DNA from: Hellea sp039977295
GTDB lineage: Bacteria; Pseudomonadota; Alphaproteobacteria; Caulobacterales; Maricaulaceae
Assembly (NCBI GenBank): GCA_039977295.1
Contig: JBDWDN010000012.1
Location: 806,001 to 870,000 of the forward strand
DNA length: 64,000 nucleotides
Direction: 5' to 3'
Position numbers and translations under genes: made by a program. The notes under the pieces were generated by a model, which searched no databases, was not told the origin of the DNA, and was given only the letters and a program-made list of their open reading frames with translations. Positions 52,836 to 61,257 of this stretch are shown piece after piece. Position 1 is the first letter of the stretch. Each line of letters opens with the position of its first letter.

Positions 52836-52866
52836 CAAAATAAAAGCCCGCACAAAGGCGAGCTTT
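52836..52866 (-). terminator. Rho-independent terminator of ssb
   Basis: On the minus strand AAAGCTCGC pairs with GCGGGCTTT (9 bp including one T-G wobble) over a 6-base loop and is followed by TATTTTGT. It lies 115 bases after the ssb stop and before the methyltransferase gene. Confidence 0.75.
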
Positions 52867-52980
52867 ATATTTGATTCTCAAATGAGAGAGAGAACAATTG
52901 ATGACACTCCTCGCCCCGCGAGGGAAGTGACAACCTTATTGATTATCATCGATAATCAAAAGAGCGGTGTTTTTTAGTGA

Positions 52981-53505
52981 TTAAAATGGAATTTCATCAT
53001 CCAGATCGAAGTTCTCTTTCGGGCCTTCTTGGGCTGAGGCAGAACGTTGCCCTCCGCCTTGCTGTCCTTGATTACCGTAAGCTACGCTGTCTTGGCTGTA
53101 ACCGCCACCGCCGCCATAATTGCCGCCGCCGCGATTTCCGCCGCCTTGGCTATTCGCGCCGTCAAGCATTGTCAGCGTACTACCATAGCCTTTCAGTACA
53201 ACTTCGGTCGAGTATTTGTCTTGGCCGCTATTATCTTGCCACTTACGTGTTTGGAGAGCACCTTCGATATAAAGCTTAGCGCCCTTTTTTACATAGCGTT
53301 CGATTACGCCAACAAGACCTTCATTGAATACGGCAATGCGGTGCCATTCTGTCTTGTCGCGTTTCTCACCGCTCTGCTTATCACGCCACGACTCAGATGT
53401 CGCGAGTGAGAAATTTGCGACCTTGCCGCCATTGTTAAAAGAGCGAATTTCAGGATCATTCCCGACATTACCCACTAAAATTACTTTGTTTACTGACCCG
53501 GCCAT
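52981..53505 (-). CDS. ssb: Single-stranded DNA-binding protein
   Basis: SSB, 174 residues. The OB fold covers residues 1-110 (AGSVNKVILVGNVGNDPEIRSF, TEWHRIAVFNEGLVGVIERYVKKGAKLYIEGALQTRKW). A Gly/Gln/Asn-rich linker ends in the acidic partner-binding tip DLDDEIPF. GAGGTG precedes the ATG at good spacing. The promoter contains an SOS box (53536-53550). Its 5' end and promoter are partly duplicated 1.3 kb upstream, next to uvrA. Confidence 0.96.
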   Translation of the reverse strand: MAGSVNKVILVGNVGNDPEIRSFNNGGKVANFSLATSESWRDKQSGEKRDKTEWHRIAVFNEGLVGVIERYVKKGAKLYIEGALQTRKWQDNSGQDKYSTEVVLKGYGSTLTMLDGANSQGGGNRGGGNYGGGGGYSQDSVAYGNQGQQGGGQRSASAQEGPKENFDLDDEIPF

Positions 53506-53535
53506 GTTTCACCTCTGATAGGATTGTTTGCTTTT

Positions 53536-53550
53536 GTTCTTATTATGTTC
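53536..53550. promoter_or_regulatory. LexA (SOS) box of ssb
   Basis: GTTC-TTATTAT-GTTC, an exact match to the alphaproteobacterial LexA site GTTC-N7-GTTC, 31 bases upstream of the ssb ATG. ssb belongs to the SOS regulon in several alphaproteobacteria. Confidence 0.8.
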
Positions 53551-53660
53551 TATATTAATTAATATGCATTTTCAAGCATGATTCTAGTTAGCATTAGATT
53601 CGAAACTTTTCTCGTCTCATATCAAAATATCTGTTGATGATATCGAGAGTAATTAGAACC

Positions 53661-54686
53661 TTAAAACCCACCATTCTGGGTCTGAGAGAAAGAAGGAGCA
53701 GCATCAATGCGGACTTTATCGTCTTTGAGTGATTGCAAAACATTTCCAAAAAGATTTGATGAGCTCGAATTAACATCTTCGATAGCGATAGCATTATCAT
53801 ATATGTCTTGCAGGCTCACACGGTCTGTCCGGTCTCTGGTGCCTTCATTTAGTAACATTTCGCCGTCTTGATTTACAAAGTCGCTTAAAAAATCAAAATA
53901 GACCCTGTCGATACTTACACTGCTTTCGCCTATAGCCCCCTGAATACCGCCAGAAAGAAAGGCGGCTCTCATAGTATTTGAACTTACATCAGCGTTTAAA
54001 CTACCAGTGATGTCAAGAAAGCCTAACTCAGAAAAGTTTTGATCGGTCAGTCCAAAAATATTCGCCACACGAGTTTGGGCACGTGAAAACAGTTCACTTT
54101 CATTGGGAAAGCTTGTCGATGACAAGAGCGAATTATAATAAACAGTCTGCATATGTGTGAATATGTTTACTGTCATATCTCGCCGTGTTCCGACAGTTGG
54201 GGTCGGAAGAACCGCTGCCATAAAAAATGGGTCTCCCAAGCGTGACTCATTGGCGATTTCTTCTTTTGGCAACTCAAAATCATCTCCAAAATCAATACCT
54301 GATGAACACCCCCTGGGTGCATCACATTCCATCATTGCATTTTTCATGACGACGGCAACAACGATATCATCGCCGATAGTTTTACCGGCAGTGTCCACAA
54401 TTACAGAAAAATTACCGGTAGCACTTGACGTGCTACTGCTTCCAATCGCGACCGGGTTATCATCAAACAACTCATCCGCAGAATACACATAAACATTTGC
54501 ACCTTGTAGCAGTCCCTTAAAAGCTACGCCACGGACGGTAAATTCAGTTGATGGAGGTGGCGGCGGAGGCGGGGGTGGAACAACGGCCCCTGTTGAGCCA
54601 CTCGAGGAACCTCCTCCACCACCACAACCACTCAGCCCTGTAAAAGCTAGGCAGATAAACAATACACGTGTGAGCGGACCAGACAT
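53661..54686 (-). CDS. Lipoprotein of unknown function
   Basis: A 341-residue lipoprotein. Signal MSGPLTRVLFICLAFTGLSGC with lipobox LSGC, then poly-Gly/Ser and poly-Pro linkers (about residues 22-50), then FTVRGVAFKGLLQGANVYVYSAD, a carboxypeptidase-regulatory/Ig-like opening common in marine lipoproteins. The rest (RLGDPFFMAAVLPTPTV, VNIFTHMQTVYYNSLLSS) resembles no family I can name. It lies between ssb and a decayed copy of the ssb 5' end, so the leftward promoter and SOS box at 54830 point straight at it. The ATG at 54686 has a weak SD. Confidence 0.72.
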   Translation of the reverse strand: MSGPLTRVLFICLAFTGLSGCGGGGGSSSGSTGAVVPPPPPPPPPSTEFTVRGVAFKGLLQGANVYVYSADELFDDNPVAIGSSSTSSATGNFSVIVDTAGKTIGDDIVVAVVMKNAMMECDAPRGCSSGIDFGDDFELPKEEIANESRLGDPFFMAAVLPTPTVGTRRDMTVNIFTHMQTVYYNSLLSSTSFPNESELFSRAQTRVANIFGLTDQNFSELGFLDITGSLNADVSSNTMRAAFLSGGIQGAIGESSVSIDRVYFDFLSDFVNQDGEMLLNEGTRDRTDRVSLQDIYDNAIAIEDVNSSSSNLFGNVLQSLKDDKVRIDAAPSFSQTQNGGF

Positions 54687-54762
54687 ACATAATTCCAAGT
54701 TAGTAGTCGCGCCGTAAGCGGCGGATATCATAGGGTCTCATCACTTGCAAATGCTTCCGCTA

Positions 54763-54846
54763 TTGCCCAATAAAACTACTTGTTTACGGCTCCGGCCATG
54801 TTTCACCTCTGATAGTATTACTTGCATTTGTTCTTATTATGTTCTA
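54763..54846 (-). pseudogene. Remnant of a second ssb 5' end with promoter
   Basis: This stretch matches the real ssb start region (53466-53552) almost base for base: the SOS box, the spacer, the SD (AGAGGTGAAAC) and the ATG (at 54799), then codons for MAGAVNK versus MAGSVNK. A one-base deletion after the AAC codon shifts the frame and gives TAG as codon 8; in the alternate frame the residues continue VVLLGN, parallel to ssb VILVGN. Homology fades after about 12 codons. Confidence 0.85.
54830..54844. promoter_or_regulatory. Second LexA (SOS) box, between ssb remnant and uvrA
   Basis: GTTC-TTATTAT-GTTC, identical including the N7 spacer to the box at ssb. It lies 130 bases upstream of the divergent uvrA start and upstream of the lipoprotein gene on the other strand, so LexA may control both. 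Confidence 0.75.
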
Positions 54847-54973
54847 CACAACTCACAGCTTTTATGCAGGCGGGTGATTCACTAGCCTTGTTTTGAAGTT
54901 TTACCGCCTCTAAGTCCAACCTAACACGTATATTGTCCAAAAGCATTTCCCTGATATCGGAGCCGACAACAGA

Positions 54974-57820
54974 ATGCATAAACATATTAAAGTGCGCGGC
55001 GCGCGGGAGCATAACCTCAAAGGCGTCAATATTGACCTGCCCCGCGATAAGCTCATCGTGATTACGGGGCTTTCGGGGTCGGGTAAATCCTCCCTCGCCT
55101 TTGATACCATCTATGCCGAGGGACAGCGCCGTTACGTCGAGAGCCTTTCCGCATATGCAAGGCAGTTCTTGGAGCTTCAAGGCAAGCCAGATGTCGATTC
55201 TATCGAAGGCCTATCGCCTGCCATCTCAATTGAGCAAAAGACCACGTCTAAGAACCCCCGCTCAACAGTTGGCACTGTCACCGAAATTTATGACTATATG
55301 CGCCTGCTCTGGGCGCGCGTAGGTGTGCCCTACTCTCCCGCGACGGGACTCCCAATTACCAGCCAAACGGTGAGCATGATGGTTGACCGGGTCATGGAAC
55401 TCCCCAAAGATACTAAGCTCTATATCCTCGCGCCAATTGTGCGCGGCCGTAAGGGCGAATACCGCAAAGAACTTGCGCAGCTTATGAAAGACGGATTCCA
55501 GCGCGCCAAGATTGACGGCGAATTTTACCGCATCGAAGACGCGCCGGACCTAGAGAAGAAATTCAAGCATGACATTGATGTCGTTGTTGACCGCGTTGTT
55601 GTGCGTGAAGGCCTTCAGGCGCGATTAGCCGAAAGCATCGAAACGGCCCTGCGCCTTGCGGACGGTTTAGCTGTCGCCGAAAAAGCAGATGATTCAGCTG
55701 AGCGTATGCTATTTTCCGAGAAATTTGCCTGCCCTGTCTCTGGCTTTACGATTTCCGAGATTGAGCCCAGGCTATTTTCTTTCAACAGCCCCCATGGCGC
55801 TTGCCCTGTCTGTGACGGCCTTGGAAAAGAACTTAAGTTCGATCCCGGCCTTGTTGTGCCAGACGAAACCAAATCAATCGCAGGCGGCGCAATTGCGGCT
55901 TGGCCGAATAAGACCAGCGGTCTTTACATGCAAACGATCAAGGCCTTATCAGAACATTATGGGTTCAAAGTCGACAAACCCTTTAAGGCCCTGGCGGACG
56001 GCGCAAAAGATGTTGTCCTTTACGGGACCAAAGGCGCCAAGATTAAATTTGTCTATCAAGATGATGGCCGGCGCTATGAGACCACCAAGCCCTTTGAAGG
56101 CGTTATTCCAAATCTAGAGCGCCGTTACCGCGAAACCGAATCCACATGGATGCGCGATGAGCTCGGTAAATATATGTCCAATGCCCAATGCGAGACATGT
56201 CACGGGAAACGTCTAAAGCCCGAAGCGCTGTCTGTGCGGGTTGGCGATATGGATATTTCCGTCACGGGCGAAATGTCTATTAAAGATGCCTTGGCGCGCT
56301 TTATAAAATTAGGCGAAGAGCTCTCCGCAAAAGATATGGAAATTGCGACGCGTATTCTCAAAGAAATCCGCGACCGTCTTAAATTTCTAAATGCCGTGGG
56401 GCTCGATTATCTTACGCTCGGACGCGGCTCTGGGTCTCTCTCTGGCGGCGAGTCCCAACGTATCCGCCTCGCCTCACAAATTGGCTCTGGCCTAACGGGC
56501 GTTCTCTATGTTCTCGATGAGCCCTCCATTGGATTACATCAGCGCGATAATGAGCGCCTGCTCGAAACACTGCAAAACCTGCGCGACCTTGGAAATACGG
56601 TCCTCGTTGTCGAGCATGATGAAGATGCTATTCTAACGGCTGATTACGTCGTCGATATGGGGCCTTTGGCCGGTGTCAATGGCGGCCAAGTTGTCGCCGA
56701 AGGCACGCCAGATAAGATTAAAAAATCGAAGAAATCTCTAACGGCAAAATATCTAACAGGTAAAAAAGAAATTGCTATACCGGCTGAGCGCCGCAAAGCA
56801 TCGACTAAGAAAATCACCGTTAAGGGCGCGCGCGGGAATAATCTCAAAAATGTAACGGCAGAATTTCCAATAGGATTAATGACCTGCGTCTCAGGCGTAT
56901 CGGGCGGCGGCAAATCTACACTGACGATTGAAACGCTCTATAAAGCGACGGCGCGGCGGCTGAACAAGTCTTCGATACAGCCCATGCCACATGATGATGT
57001 TACAGGACTTGAGCATCTCGATAAAGTCATCGATATTGACCAAAGCCCAATTGGCCGCACGCCGCGATCAAACCCCGCGACCTATACAGGGGCTTTCACC
57101 CCCATCCGCGATTGGTTTTCTGGCCTGCCCGAAGCCAAGCTGCGCGGCTATAAACCTGGGCGGTTTAGTTTTAACGTCAAAGGCGGCCGCTGCGAAGCTT
57201 GCCAAGGCGGCGGCGTTATCAAGATTGAGATGCACTTCTTGCCCGACGTTTATGTAACCTGTGATGTCTGTAAAGGCGCGCGCTATAACCGTGAAACTTT
57301 AGAGATTAAATTCAAAGGCAAATCTATCGCCGATGTTCTTGATATGACAATCGACGAAGCCGCAGATTTTTTCAAAGCCGTGCCAAGCATCAGAGATAAA
57401 ATGGTAACGCTGCAGCGAGTCGGTTTGACCTATTTGAAAGTTGGGCAGCAAGCGACAACCCTGTCAGGCGGTGAAGCGCAGCGGGTCAAACTCGCCAAAG
57501 AACTAGCCAAACGCGCCACAGGCCGAACGCTTTATATTCTTGATGAGCCGACAACAGGCCTCCATTTTGAAGATGTCAACAAACTCCTCACCGTACTAAA
57601 TGAGCTTGTCGAGAGCGGCAACACAATGGTCATTATCGAGCATAATCTTGACGTCATAAAAACCGCTGACCATGTCATCGATATCGGCCCCGAAGGCGGT
57701 GATGGCGGGGGAGAAATCGTCGCACTCGGCACGCCAGAACAAATTGCCAAAGTCAAAGGCAGTTGGACAGGGCGATATTTAAAGCCAATGTTGGAGCGTG
57801 ATGCTGCGCGGAGGAAATAG
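54974..57820 (+). CDS. uvrA: Excinuclease ABC subunit A
   Basis: UvrA, 948 residues, the damage-recognition ATPase of nucleotide excision repair. It begins IKVRGAREHNLKGVNIDLPRDKLIVITGLSGSGKSSLAFDT, with two ABC ATPase modules: GLSGSGKSS/LSGGESQRIRL/LYVLDEPSIGL and GVSGGGKST/LSGGEAQRVKL/LYILDEPTTGL. Zinc modules are CPVCDGLG (paired distally), CETCHGKR, and CEACQGGGVIKIEMHFLPDVY with CDVCKGARYN. In the second P-loop GVSGGGKST replaces the more usual GVSGSGKSS. Divergent from the ssb remnant and its SOS box. Confidence 0.97.
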   Translation: MHKHIKVRGAREHNLKGVNIDLPRDKLIVITGLSGSGKSSLAFDTIYAEGQRRYVESLSAYARQFLELQGKPDVDSIEGLSPAISIEQKTTSKNPRSTVGTVTEIYDYMRLLWARVGVPYSPATGLPITSQTVSMMVDRVMELPKDTKLYILAPIVRGRKGEYRKELAQLMKDGFQRAKIDGEFYRIEDAPDLEKKFKHDIDVVVDRVVVREGLQARLAESIETALRLADGLAVAEKADDSAERMLFSEKFACPVSGFTISEIEPRLFSFNSPHGACPVCDGLGKELKFDPGLVVPDETKSIAGGAIAAWPNKTSGLYMQTIKALSEHYGFKVDKPFKALADGAKDVVLYGTKGAKIKFVYQDDGRRYETTKPFEGVIPNLERRYRETESTWMRDELGKYMSNAQCETCHGKRLKPEALSVRVGDMDISVTGEMSIKDALARFIKLGEELSAKDMEIATRILKEIRDRLKFLNAVGLDYLTLGRGSGSLSGGESQRIRLASQIGSGLTGVLYVLDEPSIGLHQRDNERLLETLQNLRDLGNTVLVVEHDEDAILTADYVVDMGPLAGVNGGQVVAEGTPDKIKKSKKSLTAKYLTGKKEIAIPAERRKASTKKITVKGARGNNLKNVTAEFPIGLMTCVSGVSGGGKSTLTIETLYKATARRLNKSSIQPMPHDDVTGLEHLDKVIDIDQSPIGRTPRSNPATYTGAFTPIRDWFSGLPEAKLRGYKPGRFSFNVKGGRCEACQGGGVIKIEMHFLPDVYVTCDVCKGARYNRETLEIKFKGKSIADVLDMTIDEAADFFKAVPSIRDKMVTLQRVGLTYLKVGQQATTLSGGEAQRVKLAKELAKRATGRTLYILDEPTTGLHFEDVNKLLTVLNELVESGNTMVIIEHNLDVIKTADHVIDIGPEGGDGGGEIVALGTPEQIAKVKGSWTGRYLKPMLERDAARRK

Positions 57821-57829
57821 CCTCTACTT

Positions 57830-58945
57830 CTAATAAACTACATCACCAAATTGGTCCGTTAAGACATAGCGTATTGTCGTCACTAAATCCTCACGGTCAC
57901 CATCCGTCTCTTCATCTGTTCGGGCCGTATATTCCCATTTGGCTAGAGATTTTAGAGACGATCTTTCATACAAATCTTTTGGCCAAGAGACTAAAATTTC
58001 AGGATTTATAGGTTTTCCAGAATCATCTAAGTCGAATTGAACTATTGAAAATCCCGATACATAGGCTTTACTTGGCATTTTAGGAGGCACCCGCTTAACG
58101 GGCTTAAGGTTTTCATTGCGAGGTTTGTCATAAGGCCAACATTGACATAATCCCTTATTTTCCGCTTCCTCAAGCTTACCCTCGTTTCGCAATACCATGC
58201 GCATATGAGACCAACGCCCTAAGGCTTTTGCCGCTAATGGGTGCTCTTCAGGTCCTATCCCATCCAAGGATTCCATAACCTTTTGATAGCTTAAAGCGGC
58301 TTCTAAGGATTTATTCTGACCTTCAAGACCATAACCTTCATAAAGGTTAGCCAGAATGGGAATTGGTGTCACGTAAGTATCTGTTTTTTGCGCGAACGCA
58401 TCTATTGCTTTCTTCGCTATTTTTTCCGCCTGCCGATGCTTGCTCTTAGAGGCATAATAGCCAGCCTGTTGCGTTAGGGTTTCAGCATAAAAAGTTGTCG
58501 TTGTGAGGCTGTTTTCTTCAGAATATTTCGCGAGCTTTTTTGATAAAAAATATGCCTTATTGTTTTTTTGATTCAGGAGGTGGAAGTTCATTAAATTCAC
58601 GCCGCGCTCGAGATACATAATCGAGGCATCTGCTCCGTATCCAGAGGTTAGTGCCATTGAACGCTCATGAGCCAACTTCTGATTTTTTGTAACTTTCTTG
58701 TCGTTCGTGGTATTTTTTATTATGGCAAAATTCTGTGCTAAATCACCCGTCATTTTACTGTCACCCAAAAGAGTTTCAGCTTGCTGCCAAGCCTCATAAC
58801 CTTGTTTTAGGGCTTCACTCGCATTACCGCTTTCAAGCGCTAAACGATAAGCTTTGTACGGCTTCAAGACTTCTGGCGGCGTCTTAGCCTGCGCAATTCC
58901 ACAAATTGAAAGAGCTAATCCAATTGAAAGAATAAGTTTTTTCAT
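57830..58945 (-). CDS. Exported TPR-like protein with TonB C-terminal domain
   Basis: A 371-residue protein: signal peptide MKKLILSIGLALSICGIAQA, then helical repeats of TPR character (about 30-265, such as AEKIAKKAIDAFAQK and ALSYQKVMESLDGIG). A C-terminal TonB-like domain follows (PVKRVPPKMPSKAYVSGFSIVQFDLDDSGKPINPEILVSWPKDLYERSSLKSLAKWEY). Unlike true TonB there is no N-terminal membrane anchor or Pro-rich spacer, so it is probably free in the periplasm and not an energy transducer. Function unknown. The ATG at 58945 is chosen because the signal begins there. Confidence 0.78.
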   Translation of the reverse strand: MKKLILSIGLALSICGIAQAKTPPEVLKPYKAYRLALESGNASEALKQGYEAWQQAETLLGDSKMTGDLAQNFAIIKNTTNDKKVTKNQKLAHERSMALTSGYGADASIMYLERGVNLMNFHLLNQKNNKAYFLSKKLAKYSEENSLTTTTFYAETLTQQAGYYASKSKHRQAEKIAKKAIDAFAQKTDTYVTPIPILANLYEGYGLEGQNKSLEAALSYQKVMESLDGIGPEEHPLAAKALGRWSHMRMVLRNEGKLEEAENKGLCQCWPYDKPRNENLKPVKRVPPKMPSKAYVSGFSIVQFDLDDSGKPINPEILVSWPKDLYERSSLKSLAKWEYTARTDEETDGDREDLVTTIRYVLTDQFGDVVY

Positions 58946-59070
58946 AATAGTCACTCCCAAGGCCAACACTAAAAGCAATATTCCGAAATTACAACCTCAT
59001 GTAACATTTAGTAAAATCAAGACTTAAACCGAGCCGGTTTAGCCGAGACCTTTAATCCTCCTATAAAAAG

Positions 59071-60063
59071 TTAAAAGTCTTTTGGAGAACCTTGCTCTTG
59101 CGCGTCCAGTTGAGCGGCATAATTCGGAATACCCCAAAAGCAGAGATACCAGAGTATCATTGCGGCGACATAGACCATCAAGCTAATGATAAGAGGTATC
59201 ATGACGCCGGGTTTTTTCATCGCGTCTACGAAGGCGGCAAAGGCTTGCTCGTCAGATAAGTCCTGCAATCCACTGATATCAGCCATACCTGCAAATACCG
59301 CAATCGAGGCGATCACCATGATAATGATTAGCACGATATACCCGCCAATACCGACGATCAGGAAACTGCCAAACATCAGCCAAAACCTTTTATAAGTGGC
59401 TTTCCAGCCCTCAAGAACCCTAACATCATCGTCCCGCACGGAGAGCGCTGCTGCGGGCGAGAGCTTGATAACAGCCAAGAGCGACGCCCCAATCATTGCG
59501 ATAAAGGCTATAAAAGCCAAAATACCGCCTATCACGCCAATTACGGCGCCGCCATTTTGGACGCCGACGCTCGCTATGACAGCAAATATTATTAAAACGA
59601 TATAACCAATCATCATGACGCCGTAAGAGATGAAACTCACAACGAGTTGCGCTAATGCCACGCGCAGTTCAGCGACGCCAAATCGCAATGGGAAGATACC
59701 GTGATCTGTTCCGCGAAAAATGTTTTTATGCATAGCCGTTTCAGTCGCGACCATTACGCCCCAGCTGAAGATCCAGAGCAACATGGCCGTTCCCATGATG
59801 GATCTCATCGGCTCCATAAGGGCCATTACCGCCTCGGGGTCTTCCATCTCCCCGCTTGTGTCTAGCGTAGCCAGGTTTTGAAACAGCTCAATATAGGCAC
59901 CAATAAATTGCCGGCCAAAGGCGAAGTAGACAAGCAATAACAACGCTGTCGCCCATAATACGAGCCGAATAAGAAAGTTCTTTCCACCCGGGAGGTTGAA
60001 AGGCTGCGTGATAGCCGCCCCCACATCAAAGGGAATTTTTGGTGATGGTCGTTGGTGTTTCAT
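59071..60063 (-). CDS. Polytopic membrane protein, paralogue of the upstream gene
   Basis: A 330-residue protein with about six membrane helices. It aligns along its length with the product of 60085-61065: PFNLPGGKNFLIRLVLW / FMTPGGKDFAVRLWFW near the start, PLRFGVAELRVALAQL / PLRFGRQELRTVLCQL in the middle, and KLSPAAALSVRDD / RLAPAAALSMQRD after helix four. The family resembles uncharacterised glycerophosphodiesterase-type or DUF membrane domains, but I cannot name it. The 21-base gap shows the tandem pair is one operon. Confidence 0.75.
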   Translation of the reverse strand: MKHQRPSPKIPFDVGAAITQPFNLPGGKNFLIRLVLWATALLLLVYFAFGRQFIGAYIELFQNLATLDTSGEMEDPEAVMALMEPMRSIMGTAMLLWIFSWGVMVATETAMHKNIFRGTDHGIFPLRFGVAELRVALAQLVVSFISYGVMMIGYIVLIIFAVIASVGVQNGGAVIGVIGGILAFIAFIAMIGASLLAVIKLSPAAALSVRDDDVRVLEGWKATYKRFWLMFGSFLIVGIGGYIVLIIIMVIASIAVFAGMADISGLQDLSDEQAFAAFVDAMKKPGVMIPLIISLMVYVAAMILWYLCFWGIPNYAAQLDAQEQGSPKDF

Positions 60064-60084
60064 TACGTCCTCCGAAGAAAAGCC

Positions 60085-61065
60085 TTACTCAAAATTGGGT
60101 GTAGGATTATCTTGAGTCCACCACCGCACAGCATAAGCGTTAACTCCGGCGACTAAGAGAACCCAAGCCGCCATTGCGCTCGCATTTATAATCATAGCAA
60201 GAATACCCAGAAACATCCCTAGCGGGCTTTTCATACGTTCAGCCGCTGCTTCGAAAAGGAGACGGGGGTTGTCTTCACCAAAACCCGAGATAGCCATTAA
60301 GAATCCCATATCCCCCGTGGCGATGCCAATAGAGATCATATAAATCACATAATACAATATATAGCCCCCCACATAGGTCACGAGATAAGCCACAAACAGG
60401 CTCCAAAACCGATGCTTTGTCACCTTACTGGCGGCCACAAGGTGCGTCTTGTCGCGCTGCATAGAGAGGGCCGCAGCAGGCGCTAACCGAATAGGCATAA
60501 TAATGAATAGGGCTAATATCGCAAACACGCCGAACACAGCCACAATAGCGGTCAAAATCGGGGAAATTACGCCGAGAATTCCGGCGACCACTGCGATTGC
60601 AATAACTCCAAAGACATAGATAAAAAAGACAAGTGCCCAAACGCCGAGTTGACAGAGCACTGTCCGCAGCTCCTGACGCCCAAAGCGTAAAGGCTGCCGC
60701 GCGCCCTCTTTGTCATGAAAATAGCGGCGATAAAGGGCTGTCTCTCCAGCCGCTATTACAAACCAAATACCAAACATGAACGCCAGCATACCGGGCAATA
60801 TGGCTCCAAATGCCGCGAACATAGGTGCAGGATCTGGCGGCTCAGACCCGCTTAATAGTGCTCGATTACTCAGCCAGCTTTGCTCCAAGACGGCCCCATA
60901 TCCGCCAATGAACATGGGCACGGTCACAAGGAAAACAATCGCGAGAAAGGCTGACATCCAAAACCAAAGCCGCACGGCAAAATCTTTACCGCCAGGCGTC
61001 ATAAAAGCGCCGCCAGCAGCGGCGTTGAAATCAAAGGCGGCTACTGGTTTTCTGGCTTCAATCAT
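60085..61065 (-). CDS. Polytopic membrane protein, paralogue of the downstream gene
   Basis: A 326-residue protein with about six membrane helices and a short soluble N-terminus (MIEARKPVAAFDFNAAAGGAF). A conserved amphipathic middle loop (ALYRRYFHDKEGARQPLRFGRQELRTVLCQLGVW) is shared with the next gene, so the pair arose by tandem duplication and may form a heteromer. No transport or enzymatic motif seen. It is divergent from trmFO. Confidence 0.75.
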   Translation of the reverse strand: MIEARKPVAAFDFNAAAGGAFMTPGGKDFAVRLWFWMSAFLAIVFLVTVPMFIGGYGAVLEQSWLSNRALLSGSEPPDPAPMFAAFGAILPGMLAFMFGIWFVIAAGETALYRRYFHDKEGARQPLRFGRQELRTVLCQLGVWALVFFIYVFGVIAIAVVAGILGVISPILTAIVAVFGVFAILALFIIMPIRLAPAAALSMQRDKTHLVAASKVTKHRFWSLFVAYLVTYVGGYILYYVIYMISIGIATGDMGFLMAISGFGEDNPRLLFEAAAERMKSPLGMFLGILAMIINASAMAAWVLLVAGVNAYAVRWWTQDNPTPNFE

Positions 61066-61257
61066 GATTCTATTCTCGCTTAATTTTATACGGTGCGGCG
61101 ATTATGCTATGCGAAAATTCACTACAGGTGAAGTCCAAAGACACGTCAAGAATTGGCAACGCAGTTTCAAGGCGCGCTCGAAACGATCTAAATCTACGAA
61201 ATAAATAAGTTCTGAGCCTAGCTTGTTTTATCGGTCCCGCTCCCCTACATCGCGCCC

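Noticed and set aside
54818..55180. 120-codon minus-strand frame over the uvrA start
   Set aside because: It lies antisense to conserved uvrA codons and the SOS box; a shadow frame.
61109..61204. 31-codon open frame (MRKFTTGEVQRHVKNW...) upstream of trmFO
   Set aside because: Strongly basic but with no SD, and lying in a divergent promoter region; could be real but nothing supports it.
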